Shown: positions 44,120 through 53,587, numbered from the stretch's first letter. The stretch: DNA of 64,000 nt from Massilia alkalitolerans DSM 17462 (GCF_000427785.1 NZ_ATYR01000015.1:1-64000); one strand, 5' to 3'. Translations and numbers: made by a program. Notes: generated by a model not told the origin, from the letters alone.

Positions 44120-44743
44120 TTACGGGCGCATGGTTGCTGCTTCTTCATCCTTCCGGATTGGTGCCGGTGTCGGCAGACTCTCCAGTCGGGGGCCCGTCTT
44201 GGCCAGCTCGATACGCACCTGCTCATAAGCGGCGCGCATCTCAGCTGCGATGCCATCGACGTTGGCGGAGATCTCGGTGGCGCGCAAGGATGCCTGGGCC
44301 AGCTGCTCGCTCAACGCCGGGAAGCGGTTGGCCAGGAGCGTGGACATGGTGCCGATGTTGTGGCTCATCGCCTCGACGTTCTCGGCCACCAGGGCGGTGG
44401 TTTCGCGCAAGTCGGTGGACTCCAGCACGCGCAGGCACGATTCGAGCGCCCGGCCCACCTCGGTCACCAGGACGCGGCGCTGGCTTTCTTTTTCCAGCGG
44501 AAGGGTGTGCTCGGCCACTGCGAGCATGCGCTGTTGCATAAGCTGGCGCGCGCTGCTCATCCTGGACGAGCGCAGCGCCAGGAGGCGATACGACGCCGGC
44601 TCAGCGACTTCCGCGCGCACCCGGTTCACTGCCGGCGAGTTCATCTCCATGCACACGCCGACGGCGTCTTCACGCACCTGCTGGCTCAGCATGTCCTGCA
44701 GTGCACCCAGGTCGGGTGCGTAATCGTGGGTATCGAAGGCCAT
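44120..44743 (-). CDS. Hypothetical protein of the transfer region
   Basis: A 207-residue, mainly helical soluble protein. Residues about 110-190 (NVEAMSHNIGTMSTLLANRF) look like a coiled coil of the kind seen in toxic-anion-resistance (TelA-like) proteins, and the part QRRVLVTEVGRALESCLRVL supports that resemblance. It starts directly after the stop of the upstream gene (TAAATG) with an AGGAG site. The role is probably in transfer or stress response. Confidence 0.6.
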   Translation of the reverse strand: MAFDTHDYAPDLGALQDMLSQQVREDAVGVCMEMNSPAVNRVRAEVAEPASYRLLALRSSRMSSARQLMQQRMLAVAEHTLPLEKESQRRVLVTEVGRALESCLRVLESTDLRETTALVAENVEAMSHNIGTMSTLLANRFPALSEQLAQASLRATEISANVDGIAAEMRAAYEQVRIELAKTGPRLESLPTPAPIRKDEEAATMRP

Positions 44744-45799
44744 TTAGCGCACTCCTGGTGCAGTAGGTTTGTCGGCGGGCGGCTGGTGAGTATCGAGTTC
44801 ATCCAGGCGGTCGGAAATAGAACGGAAGATCTGCGAGCGCAGGGCATTGCGCGGGCCGTCGTCGCGCTTGAGCTCGTCGACCAGATCCTTTGCCTTTTCA
44901 GCTGCAGCGTGCAGCAGCATCAGCTTGGCGCCGACCGGGGTGGCGCTGGCCAACTGCGCGGCCGGCACGAGCACGCCGGCGGTCTTCTGGAGGAATGCCG
45001 ACTCGCTGAACTTGCCCCCGACGATGAACTCGCTGGCCGCCTTGGCGCCATCGGGCACCAACTTGGATGCCGCCGCCATCGACTGCACGGCGCGCCCGCC
45101 CTCGGGCATGTTCCGCAGGAAGGCGCCGTTCGAGCTTTGCAGCCCCGCAGTCAGAACGGCGCGCAGCCGCACCGGGTCGAGCGACGCGATCGACTGGCCC
45201 GGCGCGATTACGTCAGCCGCGCGCATCAGGTTTTGGAACACGGTGACGTCGAACTCCCCGCCAGTGGCAGCACGATCTACTCGATCACCGTAGCCGACGC
45301 CGATGACGACAGCGGCCAGCGCCACCAGCTCGCCCGTGCGGCTCGTGTGCGCGTTGTCAGCCTGCTCCAACGCTGGCGCGGTACGCCCCGCTTCTGCCGG
45401 ACGCGCGGCCTCGACCTGCTCGTCGATGCCGCGCGGGCGGGAAGTGGCTGTCCCCTCCCCCAGCAGGCGCTTGTACAGGTTCGCGATCGGGCTCACCGGC
45501 GTGCGCACGGTCGGCCGGGCTGGCGCCGCCGCCGGTGCGACGATGCCGGCGCGCAGCGTGGCCTTATGCCGCGCTCGAGCAGCGTCAACCGCATCGACTG
45601 CGAGCGATGCCCAGCGGGCCAGCGGGTTCGTCGGCGACAAGATCAGCGAGGCTGCTGGCGCGGCGCCGCTGCAGTGGGGCGTGGCCGTCAACGGCTTGCC
45701 ACTATGGTGCGATGCCATCAGCATCGCCGCCAGTCGCGGCGCCGACTTGACCGCGAGGCGGGCAAGGACGTTCGGATCAGCGGTAAGGGGGACTGACAT
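44744..45799 (-). CDS. Hypothetical protein of the transfer region
   Basis: A 351-residue protein with an Ala-rich, Pro-containing N-terminal half and one weakly hydrophobic segment (ELVALAAVVIGVGYGD) near residue 160. The C-terminal half is helical. A TGGAGC site precedes the ATG. Adjacent to, and probably co-transcribed with, the gene at 44,120. No family recognised. Confidence 0.6.
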   Translation of the reverse strand: MSVPLTADPNVLARLAVKSAPRLAAMLMASHHSGKPLTATPHCSGAAPAASLILSPTNPLARWASLAVDAVDAARARHKATLRAGIVAPAAAPARPTVRTPVSPIANLYKRLLGEGTATSRPRGIDEQVEAARPAEAGRTAPALEQADNAHTSRTGELVALAAVVIGVGYGDRVDRAATGGEFDVTVFQNLMRAADVIAPGQSIASLDPVRLRAVLTAGLQSSNGAFLRNMPEGGRAVQSMAAASKLVPDGAKAASEFIVGGKFSESAFLQKTAGVLVPAAQLASATPVGAKLMLLHAAAEKAKDLVDELKRDDGPRNALRSQIFRSISDRLDELDTHQPPADKPTAPGVR

Positions 45800-45868
45800 T
45801 AAGGGCTCCAGATAACGGTGTGTGAATGCTGGCGAGCATCCGTTTTACCGGATCGGCACCGGCGTGGT

Positions 45869-45891
45869 TGCACATGTCCGTTGTATGTGCA
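45869..45891. repeat. Inverted repeat TGCACAT-N9-ATGTGCA
   Basis: Perfect 7-bp arms at 45,869-45,875 and 45,885-45,891 in the 112-bp gap between the EAL gene stop and the start of the gene at 45,799. It is too short for a strong terminator and has no T run, so it could be an operator for the downstream unit. Confidence 0.6.
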
Positions 45892-45911
45892 TAAAACAGA
45901 ACAACTACCAC

Positions 45912-46679
45912 TTATAAAAAAGAGTGACTAATAATCGCCTGCTGGGCCGGCGCAAGGGTGTCAACATGCCAGCCCTGGACGAGGTCGAACCCGATGCGGC
46001 GCGCAAACTCCAGAAGCTCTGGCGTCTCGACGCCTTCGGCGACCGTCTTAATGCGAGCGGCGCGCCAGCTCGCGACGGATGCAGCGAGCATGCGGGCGGC
46101 CTGGGGCCGGGTGGCGGCGCTGATCAAGAGGCCTCGATCGACCTTGATCACCTCTACACGGTCCAGCGCATATAAGCGCCGGCTGCCGTCCAGGCCCGCG
46201 CCGAAATCGTCGATCGCGAAGTGAATGCCGCTCGCAGACAGGCGATTGACCTTGGTGCACACCTGGTCGAACAGATCGCCCTCGGCCACGGCCTCGCTCA
46301 TCTCGAAGCGCAGGTCATTGAGCATGGCCGCGGCCGTGAATGCGCACTCGGGAAGCGCCAGCAGCGATTCATGAGACAGATTAACGAAGCACGGCTGCTC
46401 GATGCCGACTGCGACTTCGCCCAGGTAACGAATGACGCCTTCGTCGACGCGCGCCCAGTCCGCCGGGGTTTCCGGCCGTGAGGCGCCGCGGTACAGGAAC
46501 TCGTAGCCGTAGACCGAAAAATCGACCGCACTGGCGATAGCCTGCAGTTCAAAACGCACGTCGCATGCTTTCGCCATGCGTCTCGTAGGCCTGGCTCCGG
46601 CCCTGGACAGCTGATTCGCCGTAAATCCCATCACGATCAATCTTTCTATTTTGACGCGCTCATCGCCTTTGCGATTCAC
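45912..46679 (-). CDS. EAL-domain c-di-GMP phosphodiesterase
   Basis: A 255-residue stand-alone EAL domain. Key residues are visible: YEFLYRG (EAL motif with Phe for Ala, Glu kept), FVNLS, RFEMSEA, IDDFGAGL, VIKVDRGLL, VAEGVET and the QGWHVD end. The acidic residues and Lys needed for c-di-GMP hydrolysis are present, so it could lower c-di-GMP and favour motility or transfer. The start is GTG at 46,679, overlapping the stop of the upstream gene; a later ATG at 46,631 is possible. Confidence 0.85.
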   Translation of the reverse strand: MNRKGDERVKIERLIVMGFTANQLSRAGARPTRRMAKACDVRFELQAIASAVDFSVYGYEFLYRGASRPETPADWARVDEGVIRYLGEVAVGIEQPCFVNLSHESLLALPECAFTAAAMLNDLRFEMSEAVAEGDLFDQVCTKVNRLSASGIHFAIDDFGAGLDGSRRLYALDRVEVIKVDRGLLISAATRPQAARMLAASVASWRAARIKTVAEGVETPELLEFARRIGFDLVQGWHVDTLAPAQQAIISHSFL

Positions 46680-47323
46680 GCAAAGGTGAGGTCCACCTTC
46701 ACATCTGGCTTGAATCGAACATCGGCGAGGACGCCCTTGGAATTGGACTTCGGCGCCACGCCCACCAGGCAGATGTCCGAGCCGGCCGGCATCGTTTTCA
46801 TCCGCATCGGCATGAGCATGCAGCGCAGCAGCGGCAGGCGTTCGAAAATCTCGGGGGCCACCTGCGGGTATGCCAGCATATACGAGGCTGGCTGCGCCCA
46901 GTTCACGTCTGCATCGTTGATCTTTCGCACACCGACGAGATCGCGCGCTATTTCCATCCAGATCTCGCCCAGGTCCTGCGCTGCTTCCGCGGACAGGCGG
47001 CGCGAAACGATAAAGGGCGTCTTTTCAAGTAGATCTCGCGGCAACTGGCCATACAGAAGACTTTGTGAATCGGATGGCTCTGGGGCGCGATAGGTCAGGT
47101 CCACCAGATAGAAAGTCAGCTTACGTTTCGTGAGCGCGCCTTTTTTATCAGCCGCGTCATAGGCGGACGAAAGGAATGGTTGTTTTGATGTCGTGCTACC
47201 GTGGAAACCATAGATAAGATCAGGATGAGTACCCTCCAGGCACATCCATTCGGATGTTGGTGTAACGCTAGAGGCATCATTCTCGCCCACAACTGGGGTG
47301 GTCAGGCATAGAGACTTAGTCAA
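46676..47323 (-). CDS. Hypothetical protein coupled to the EAL gene
   Basis: A 215-residue soluble protein with no motif I recognise. It starts at TTG 47,323 (GGAG site eight bases upstream) overlapping the stop of the upstream gene and ends overlapping the EAL gene start, so the three are translationally coupled. This suggests a common regulatory job. Codon use matches its neighbours. Confidence 0.65.
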   Translation of the reverse strand: MTKSLCLTTPVVGENDASSVTPTSEWMCLEGTHPDLIYGFHGSTTSKQPFLSSAYDAADKKGALTKRKLTFYLVDLTYRAPEPSDSQSLLYGQLPRDLLEKTPFIVSRRLSAEAAQDLGEIWMEIARDLVGVRKINDADVNWAQPASYMLAYPQVAPEIFERLPLLRCMLMPMRMKTMPAGSDICLVGVAPKSNSKGVLADVRFKPDVKVDLTFA

Positions 47324-47927
47324 TGGCTACTCCATGCTCTCTAAGGAATTGTAAAATCTCGCTCATGTCGAAACCCCGTCCGATGGCCATTGCATTCGCG
47401 GCTTTCCAGAAAGTAGCACGAGATGTTGCGGGGTCCATCGAAAATACTTTTGAAGAAAGCCTTCTCACCGGCGTTGCGACGGCCTGCTCGGAATTTTCGG
47501 CGGCGCGCAGCCACCGATAGCCCGATCCACGATTTTTCCCGAGGAGCTTTGCTAGAAGCGATGCGCATTTTTTGCGCCGCTCCGCAGCATACTCGGGCTC
47601 AAAAACAGTAAGCCCGAAAAGAAAGTCGACCAGAGACTGCATATCTGGCGGACGGAAATGAGTTGGAAAGGATGGCTCAAGCAGATACAGGCGAACCAGC
47701 ATATCCCGCGACTCGTCTACAGGACCTTGCTGATAATCTTTCAAGAAAGTAAGCAGAGCTTGATACGAAGTGAACCCAAGCGCAAACGCAGCGTCCCAAT
47801 TCGTTAAATGCTCTTTCATCTGCCACGTTGCAACGTCGTATCCAGTCAGCGCCCGCGCTTGGAAGGCCGGGTGCTTCCCCATCGATTTTCCTGCCGCTGG
47901 CTCTCTTGCTGCTTTTGCTCGGGCCAT
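47316..47927 (-). CDS. Hypothetical protein, possible DNA-binding regulator
   Basis: A 203-residue protein. The segment WDAAFALGFTSYQALLTFL has the spacing of a helix-turn-helix, and SGYRWLRAAENSEQAV may form a second one. The basic N-terminus (ARAKAAREPAAGKSMGKHP) fits DNA binding. First of a three-gene coupled set with the EAL protein. The ATG at 47,927 is preferred to 47,972, but no start has a good ribosome site. Confidence 0.6.
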   Translation of the reverse strand: MARAKAAREPAAGKSMGKHPAFQARALTGYDVATWQMKEHLTNWDAAFALGFTSYQALLTFLKDYQQGPVDESRDMLVRLYLLEPSFPTHFRPPDMQSLVDFLFGLTVFEPEYAAERRKKCASLLAKLLGKNRGSGYRWLRAAENSEQAVATPVRRLSSKVFSMDPATSRATFWKAANAMAIGRGFDMSEILQFLREHGVAID

Positions 47928-47987
47928 TCCATTCCTATTGATAATTTGCAACACGAGCGGTATTGTAACCAACTCGTGTCCAATTTT

Positions 47988-49376
47988 TTAACCGCCGACG
48001 AGATTCTCGCCTGCTTCCATCTCAAATAAGTCGTCGATCACGTTCTCCGCTTCCAGGTCAGCTGCTGTGCGTTGTGCTGTAGCAACGCTACCGAACATAC
48101 CAACGCTGCTGCGGGCCAATGCTTTAATAGCCCCTACCGGAGCGGATGGGACGGTAACCGCCGGCGCCATCGCCTGCTCAGTCACACCGGATGCTGCTTC
48201 AGCGCCCTCCTTGACCAGACCGGCGAACTCCTCCCCTTCCAGCTCCTCGCCGACCAGGATCTCGTCGGACGCTGGCTTATCGAGCACTACGGCCGCCATC
48301 ACCACTGCTGGTGCGGATTGCTCGGGCATTGGCGTCGCCGTCGCCGCCGGCGCAGGCGGCTCTTCCATCGGCGCCGCCACTGCCACTGGCGCGGCCTTTT
48401 CTTCGATCGACATCGCCACGCTACTGATTGCCTTCGCCGCCGCATCGTGCACAGTCGGCAGCGTCTCAGGCAGCTCGCCCAGCTCGCCGTGTGCCGCGTG
48501 GCGAACACGCAGCTTCGCGCCCGCCACCTCGGCCGCGCGCAGCGCCGCGTCGAGCAGATCCTTGCCACGGCCGTCGAGCTCGCCCAGCGATTTCGCCTTG
48601 CCCAACATCGGCGCCAGGGTCACCGCGATCTGGCGCATCTGCTGCGCGTAGTCCGCCTCGATCTTGTCCCGTACCGCCAGGCGCGCCAGCAGGCGCTGCT
48701 CAGGCGATCCGTTACCCATCTGCGCAGCTGCACCTGGCGACTTCGCTGCAGCGCGCAACATGCCCTCGATCGTCGTTGCGCTCAAACCCACGTAATCCTG
48801 GTCAGCCGCAAGGGTTTTCATCACACTTTCGACTTCACGCGACACCAGGCGATGCGCATAGCGCGAACGCTCGGCCGATTCCGCCAGCCCGACCAGGTGG
48901 GACGCAACTTGCGCCTCCTGCGCGTCGGCTGGAAGCTGGGTCTTGAGGATCTGATCGATTTGACGCATCAGCATCGGTACCACTACGTCGAGGTCGTCCG
49001 ATTTGCCGGTCACCTCGATGTCGAGCTCCCCATTCGGGTTCTCCGACACTTGCTTGGCGAGGTGGGCGATCTCGGCATCACCATCTTTCCCCAGATTCAC
49101 GGAACCGAGGGACATCTCATCGTCAGAAGCAAGTGTCGAAGCGGCCGCACGACTGGCCGCAACATCGCCGGCGTCATCGGGATTTTCCTCTGCGCCGGCC
49201 TTCGGTCTGAATAATACCCGACCTATCATACGAAATGGCAGCAAAAGCCAGTCAAGCATACGGCGAACAGCCTTGAGGAGACTTTCTAAACCAGCGCGGC
49301 CGCTGATTTCCTGTTGCTCACGCAACTGCTGGGCTGACAGCAGCTGCGCGGTTCGAGTTTGAGTGGCGGTAGACAT
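47988..49376 (-). CDS. Large hypothetical protein of the transfer operon
   Basis: A 462-residue protein with one hydrophobic helix near residue 45 (RRMLDWLLLPFRMIGRVLF), then a helical middle part and an Ala/Pro/Glu-rich C-terminus that resembles the tail of the neighbouring TrbC-like ATPase (shared GMFGS and A-E-L-E-A/A-S patterns). The ATG at 49,376 has a GGAGAG site lying just beyond the trbC stop, so it is co-translated with it. Function unknown; likely an adaptor or partner of the coupling complex. Confidence 0.65.
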   Translation of the reverse strand: MSTATQTRTAQLLSAQQLREQQEISGRAGLESLLKAVRRMLDWLLLPFRMIGRVLFRPKAGAEENPDDAGDVAASRAAASTLASDDEMSLGSVNLGKDGDAEIAHLAKQVSENPNGELDIEVTGKSDDLDVVVPMLMRQIDQILKTQLPADAQEAQVASHLVGLAESAERSRYAHRLVSREVESVMKTLAADQDYVGLSATTIEGMLRAAAKSPGAAAQMGNGSPEQRLLARLAVRDKIEADYAQQMRQIAVTLAPMLGKAKSLGELDGRGKDLLDAALRAAEVAGAKLRVRHAAHGELGELPETLPTVHDAAAKAISSVAMSIEEKAAPVAVAAPMEEPPAPAATATPMPEQSAPAVVMAAVVLDKPASDEILVGEELEGEEFAGLVKEGAEAASGVTEQAMAPAVTVPSAPVGAIKALARSSVGMFGSVATAQRTAADLEAENVIDDLFEMEAGENLVGG

Positions 49377-49387
49377 CGTGCTCTCCA

Positions 49388-52300
49388 TTAATTGTTATCG
49401 ACCAGATTGGTCAATTCTGAAAATAGGATCTCGATGTCGGTTGAGGACGTCTGGGTCTTGTTATTGTCGAGAAGCGACAGACCCTTCGCTACGGCCTTCT
49501 CCGTTCGCTGGGCCGCGTCTGCGGCCTGCTCCGGGGTCGATCCAAGGGTCACCTCCAGGCCGACCAGTTCGTCCTTGGTCGCGTCCTTCAGTCCAATCAC
49601 CTCCGGCCCCATACGTTCGATCAGGGCAGCCTCAACCTTCGTTCGAGATAGTGCTTCCAGCCCCGCGCGCATTTGCTCGGAGCCCTCGGTCGAAAGTGTA
49701 GAAGCATCACCCGCCACAGAAGAAGGCGTGGTTGCAATGATTGCCTGGTCGATGGCGCCAGAGGCCTCGCCCAAAACCTCGTCCGCTGGGTCGGTATCCA
49801 TCACCAGCTGGACGTCGTCCTCCAGGTCGACCAGTCCAGCGTCGAGCTGCACGTCGTCCTCAAGCTGATCGCCGTCGATCACGCCCTGGGCCAAGACTAC
49901 TGGCGGCTCGCCCTCCTCCGGTGCCGAAACACCCATCTCGTCGCCAAACACGTCTTCTTTCGGCCGGCGGATGATTGGAGGCGAGATCCGCATTATTTCG
50001 TCGAACGGGTCGAAGCCGATCAGCGATTCCTCACTGGCCACATCCTCGCCAGCTTTATCGGACGTCGACTCGGCCGCCAGTTCGGCCGTAAGCTCGGCGG
50101 ACAGGCTCACCGAGTCGAACTCGTCCCCGGCAAATGAACTTGCCGCCTCGAGTTCGGCTGCGACCTGGGCAGCTGGATCAGTGGCGCCGCCTCCGAACAT
50201 CCCAGCCGATCCTGCTGATGCTGGCACGACAGTTGCGGGCACGGGCGGAGCTACCGCCTGGTCGGTCACGGCCGACGCCACAGCAGCTGGTGGTGCAGTA
50301 TTGACTGGCGGGCGCTGACTGCCCGCCGCGCCCAGCAGCGACGCGCCGGCGCGCGCGTTGTGTAACGCCTGAATGCCGGCCTGGTACAGCACGATGCCAC
50401 GCTCCACAGCTGGAGTGTGGGGGTTCATCGTGGCCGCGGCACTCGAGATGCTTTGGATGATGTCGCTGGTCACCTGCTCCGGATAGGCCGGCGCCGTGCC
50501 GCTCTCGAGCAGCCCCCGGATCTTTTCCATCACCCACTTGTCCGCATTCGGTGCCAGCTCGACGGTACTGGTGAGCATGCTGGTCTCACCGAGGTCGTGG
50601 ATCTGCAGGAAACGGTTGATCCGCGGGTACCGCACGCGGGGCACTTCAGGGGACGGGTAAAAGGTACGCATCACGTGCGCCCGCTCGCGGTAGGCGAACG
50701 TCGCAAAGCCCGACGCGAGCTCCTCCAGCACCTTCCGGCCGATGCGTGGGCGCTTTTCCATCTTGTAGTTGATGTCACGCCGCACGCCACTGAAAAGCGA
50801 CTCGGTATTGGTCTCGAAACCGGCAACGACGGCAACCTCGGCTTCACCCAGGGTCTTCTGGGCCAGCTCGTGCGTCTTGTCGGAACCGACGATCTTCATG
50901 AAGAACTTGGTCGCCTGGTTCGCCATCATGGCGCCGGCTTCGGCCGCGCGGTCGCCTTCCGTGAGCTTTTCCAAGTCCTGGGCCAAGGCGCAGAGGAAGA
51001 AGTTCAGCGAGCGGGCTTGAGCGGCGGTCAGCGCGATGCCTTCCGCGAACTGGTACGCGAATTCGTCGAGGAACAGCGCGAATGGAGTGTCCGACGCGGT
51101 AATTTTCGCGTCGACGTTCTGGTGCACGTCGCCCTCGATCGAGGAGCCAAGCGCGCGCGCCATCATGACGCGAAGCAGCGCCAGGTTCAGCTTACCCAGG
51201 CTCTCCTGCTCCTGCGCGCCCTTTTCCAGGGACGGGATCAGCGAGATGCAGATGCGGTTGTTGACGACCACGTCCTGCATGTCCACTTCGGGATGCTTGC
51301 GCTTGAAGATGTGGCCGTAAGTGTCGATCAGCAGCGACAGCGCCGGGTACACCTGGTCGGCACGGTAGCCGTGCTGGTTGAAGGTTTCGTTGGTCTGGTT
51401 GGTCGGCGGCTTCTTCGTCGGCGCCGGAGGCCGGCCGAATGCCTGGTTCAGGGCCGCAGCTTCATCCTCGGCCTCCTCTTTCAGGCAGCCGTGCTTGCGC
51501 AGCATGTTCTGGATCTGGAAGCCAGGGAGGCCGACCTCGAGATAGGACTTCACGCCAAGATAAGGCGTTGGCCAGGCCCCGCCGTTCGCCTGCTTCCAAC
51601 CCTCGACGTAGAGCTCCTCGATTTTGTCCAGCGCCAGGTACTCGCGCATCGTCTCGATCGACAGCGTCAGCTCGCCCAGGTCGCGCTTGTGCGTCAGGGC
51701 ACGGCAAATACCGCGGAACAGGTTCAGGCCGCGGTCTTGCCATGTCTTCGAGTCGCCCGATGCCTTGACCATGATGTTCGAGGTCATCTGCACCAGGGTA
51801 TCCGCGTCGGCGGCGGTTGCCGGCTGCAGGCCGTTGGATAGGCGCTCACGGATACTGGCGATCTGGGTTGGCGACAGGCCGCCAAGCAGGTAGTTCACGA
51901 CCAGGTAGTCGTAGTCGCGCGCGAACATGCGCACCTGGGAATACATGTCCGTCGGCAGTTTGTTGTCGGCCTTCGCATCGGCCACGAAGAAGCCGCTCGC
52001 CCAGCACAATACATTGAAGGTCATGCCCTTCAGGAATTCAGAGTTGTGCGTAACTACGTAATCGTCGGTAATGTAAAGGTGGCGTGGATCGTCGAGCATG
52101 ATGCACTTGGCCACCTTGCGACCGATCTTTTCAACCTGCGTAATCTTGAGCTTGAGCGTGTCACTGTATTGATAGGACTGAACTCGGTCCACCTTACGGC
52201 CGAGCCTGAAGAGACTTGCAGGCTCCGGGTGCCGGATATTGACCGTGTAAGCAAGTCGCCCGGTTCGCTTCTCACCTTTGTGTGTGTATGTAGGTCTTTT

Positions 52301-53587
52301 CGTGGACACTGATGCGATGCCACCCAGGGAGCGGACAAGGTCTTGCACCTGCCTAGCCAAGATCGCGCTTACAGTAGTATAAGAGGCGTTCGCACAGTCT
52401 CTGTTAGCAAAGCCATCCGTATCCATCAGCCCCTGTAACAGAGCCTTGCGCTGCTCGATCGAGGCCTCCCGATAGATGTCAGGGATAAATTTTGTCTCGC
52501 TCGTCGTCCCCATTAAAGCGAGACCATCTAGGATCGCCTTCACAGGGTTGCGTGCGTAGCTTCCGTCAGGGTGCCGGCCGACGAATGAGTGCTCTGGCTT
52601 GGACCGGATCCAGTAGCTGTAAGGACCATCCGATTCGTACTGGACGAGTTCGGTTTCCGCAGGAAGCAGTTCCGCACATGCGTCAAGGATGTCCTGATCA
52701 GCACTGGAGATGCGCAAATACTTGTTCATGTTACCGTCGCCGATGAGCAGGCCCAGGAGGTAAGGGTGCAACGGTAGCTCCTGGCGCGGCTTCTCTACCG
52801 GCTCGCTCAGCGGCACACAGAAGGTACCCTTGTTGCGCTGCAGGAGCTCCTGCACCTGCTTCGTCGTCAGCGTTCTCGGTTTGGCCTTCCCTGCGCGGGA
52901 AACGCCAGGCTTGTACTTGCCGTTCCAATGTTTATGGTGCACTTCCCACAGGTGGTCGCCACAAGCTTCCGTCGTGCGGCCATCTGCGAATGTCACCCTG
53001 TAGATGTCCAGCTCGCCCTGCGGGAACACGGCTACAACGGCGGCGCTTCCCCCGGCAGGAGTCGTCACCTGGTCGCCAACTGCGATATCGCCCATCGTTC
53101 GCCATCCAGACGGTGTATGCACCTTTGCGTCGAGCGGCTGCGCCTTGCCGCTACCAGTGGTCCCAAGCACAAGCATATGGCGCGTCAGGTCGTCGGCGGA
53201 CAGGAAGACCTGCTTGCCGCGCTCATACGGGTCGCGCGCGTCGATCAACCCGAAATACATGATCCCGGTCGGTTGCATCGGCTTGTCGGTACCAGGGTGG
53301 AGAAGGCCCGGATCGGGAACTTTGCACCATGCTGGGTACCGCATGGGGGCATACTGGGCAGTCTTCTGATACTCGTCCAGGAATGCCAGGAACACGAACA
53401 GCATGATCGGGAGAGCGAAGGGGAACACGAGGCAGACCAGGCCCAGGCCGACCATGACCTTGCTGAAATTGCTCGGGTAGACAATCCAGTCCTTCATCAA
53501 CTGGCCGTTCGTACGGACGTCGACAATGACCCGTTTGGCCGATACCTCCTGGCCGCCTTCGATGGTGGTGTAACGACCGTGCTTCAT
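49388..53587 (-). CDS. trbC: Type IVB coupling ATPase (TrbC/DotL-like) interrupted by an intein
   Basis: A 1399-residue precursor: 1032 residues of coupling protein plus a 367-residue intein. After an N-terminal TM pair (about residues 42-72), the Walker A motif GTTGSGK-S is split between Lys148 and the following Ser. Walker B is FALFLDEFAY. The sequence after the intein (FVADAKADNKLPTDMYSQVR) matches IcmO/DotL and IncI TrbC, which bring substrate DNA-protein complexes to the channel. The last 300 residues are acidic and low in complexity. The start overlaps the stop of the upstream gene (ATGA). Confidence 0.92.
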   Translation of the reverse strand: MKHGRYTTIEGGQEVSAKRVIVDVRTNGQLMKDWIVYPSNFSKVMVGLGLVCLVFPFALPIMLFVFLAFLDEYQKTAQYAPMRYPAWCKVPDPGLLHPGTDKPMQPTGIMYFGLIDARDPYERGKQVFLSADDLTRHMLVLGTTGSGKAQPLDAKVHTPSGWRTMGDIAVGDQVTTPAGGSAAVVAVFPQGELDIYRVTFADGRTTEACGDHLWEVHHKHWNGKYKPGVSRAGKAKPRTLTTKQVQELLQRNKGTFCVPLSEPVEKPRQELPLHPYLLGLLIGDGNMNKYLRISSADQDILDACAELLPAETELVQYESDGPYSYWIRSKPEHSFVGRHPDGSYARNPVKAILDGLALMGTTSETKFIPDIYREASIEQRKALLQGLMDTDGFANRDCANASYTTVSAILARQVQDLVRSLGGIASVSTKRPTYTHKGEKRTGRLAYTVNIRHPEPASLFRLGRKVDRVQSYQYSDTLKLKITQVEKIGRKVAKCIMLDDPRHLYITDDYVVTHNSEFLKGMTFNVLCWASGFFVADAKADNKLPTDMYSQVRMFARDYDYLVVNYLLGGLSPTQIASIRERLSNGLQPATAADADTLVQMTSNIMVKASGDSKTWQDRGLNLFRGICRALTHKRDLGELTLSIETMREYLALDKIEELYVEGWKQANGGAWPTPYLGVKSYLEVGLPGFQIQNMLRKHGCLKEEAEDEAAALNQAFGRPPAPTKKPPTNQTNETFNQHGYRADQVYPALSLLIDTYGHIFKRKHPEVDMQDVVVNNRICISLIPSLEKGAQEQESLGKLNLALLRVMMARALGSSIEGDVHQNVDAKITASDTPFALFLDEFAYQFAEGIALTAAQARSLNFFLCALAQDLEKLTEGDRAAEAGAMMANQATKFFMKIVGSDKTHELAQKTLGEAEVAVVAGFETNTESLFSGVRRDINYKMEKRPRIGRKVLEELASGFATFAYRERAHVMRTFYPSPEVPRVRYPRINRFLQIHDLGETSMLTSTVELAPNADKWVMEKIRGLLESGTAPAYPEQVTSDIIQSISSAAATMNPHTPAVERGIVLYQAGIQALHNARAGASLLGAAGSQRPPVNTAPPAAVASAVTDQAVAPPVPATVVPASAGSAGMFGGGATDPAAQVAAELEAASSFAGDEFDSVSLSAELTAELAAESTSDKAGEDVASEESLIGFDPFDEIMRISPPIIRRPKEDVFGDEMGVSAPEEGEPPVVLAQGVIDGDQLEDDVQLDAGLVDLEDDVQLVMDTDPADEVLGEASGAIDQAIIATTPSSVAGDASTLSTEGSEQMRAGLEALSRTKVEAALIERMGPEVIGLKDATKDELVGLEVTLGSTPEQAADAAQRTEKAVAKGLSLLDNNKTQTSSTDIEILFSELTNLVDNN
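52043..53143 (-). mobile_element. Class 3-type intein with LAGLIDADG endonuclease
   Basis: 367 in-frame residues inserted in the P-loop of trbC. Residue 1 is Ala, not Cys/Ser/Thr. Block B contains CGDHLW with His64 and Trp66; block F has Cys347 (KCIMLDDPRHLYIT); block G ends VVTHN with Thr365, His366 and Asn367; the +1 extein residue is Ser. Trp66/Cys347/Thr365 correspond to the W-C-T signature of class 3 inteins, in which the block F Cys starts splicing. Two LAGLIDADG helices (LLGLLIGDG at 129-137 and LLQGLMDTDG at 235-244), each with its Asp, indicate a homing endonuclease. Confidence 0.93.

Noticed and set aside
44087..45796. 569-residue plus-strand frame opposite two transfer-region genes
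   Set aside because: Both minus-strand genes have ribosome sites and a shared terminator; the plus frame runs through the terminator hairpin.
50417..51841. 474-residue plus-strand frame opposite trbC
   Set aside because: Antisense to a coupling ATPase with visible Walker motifs; no independent evidence of coding.
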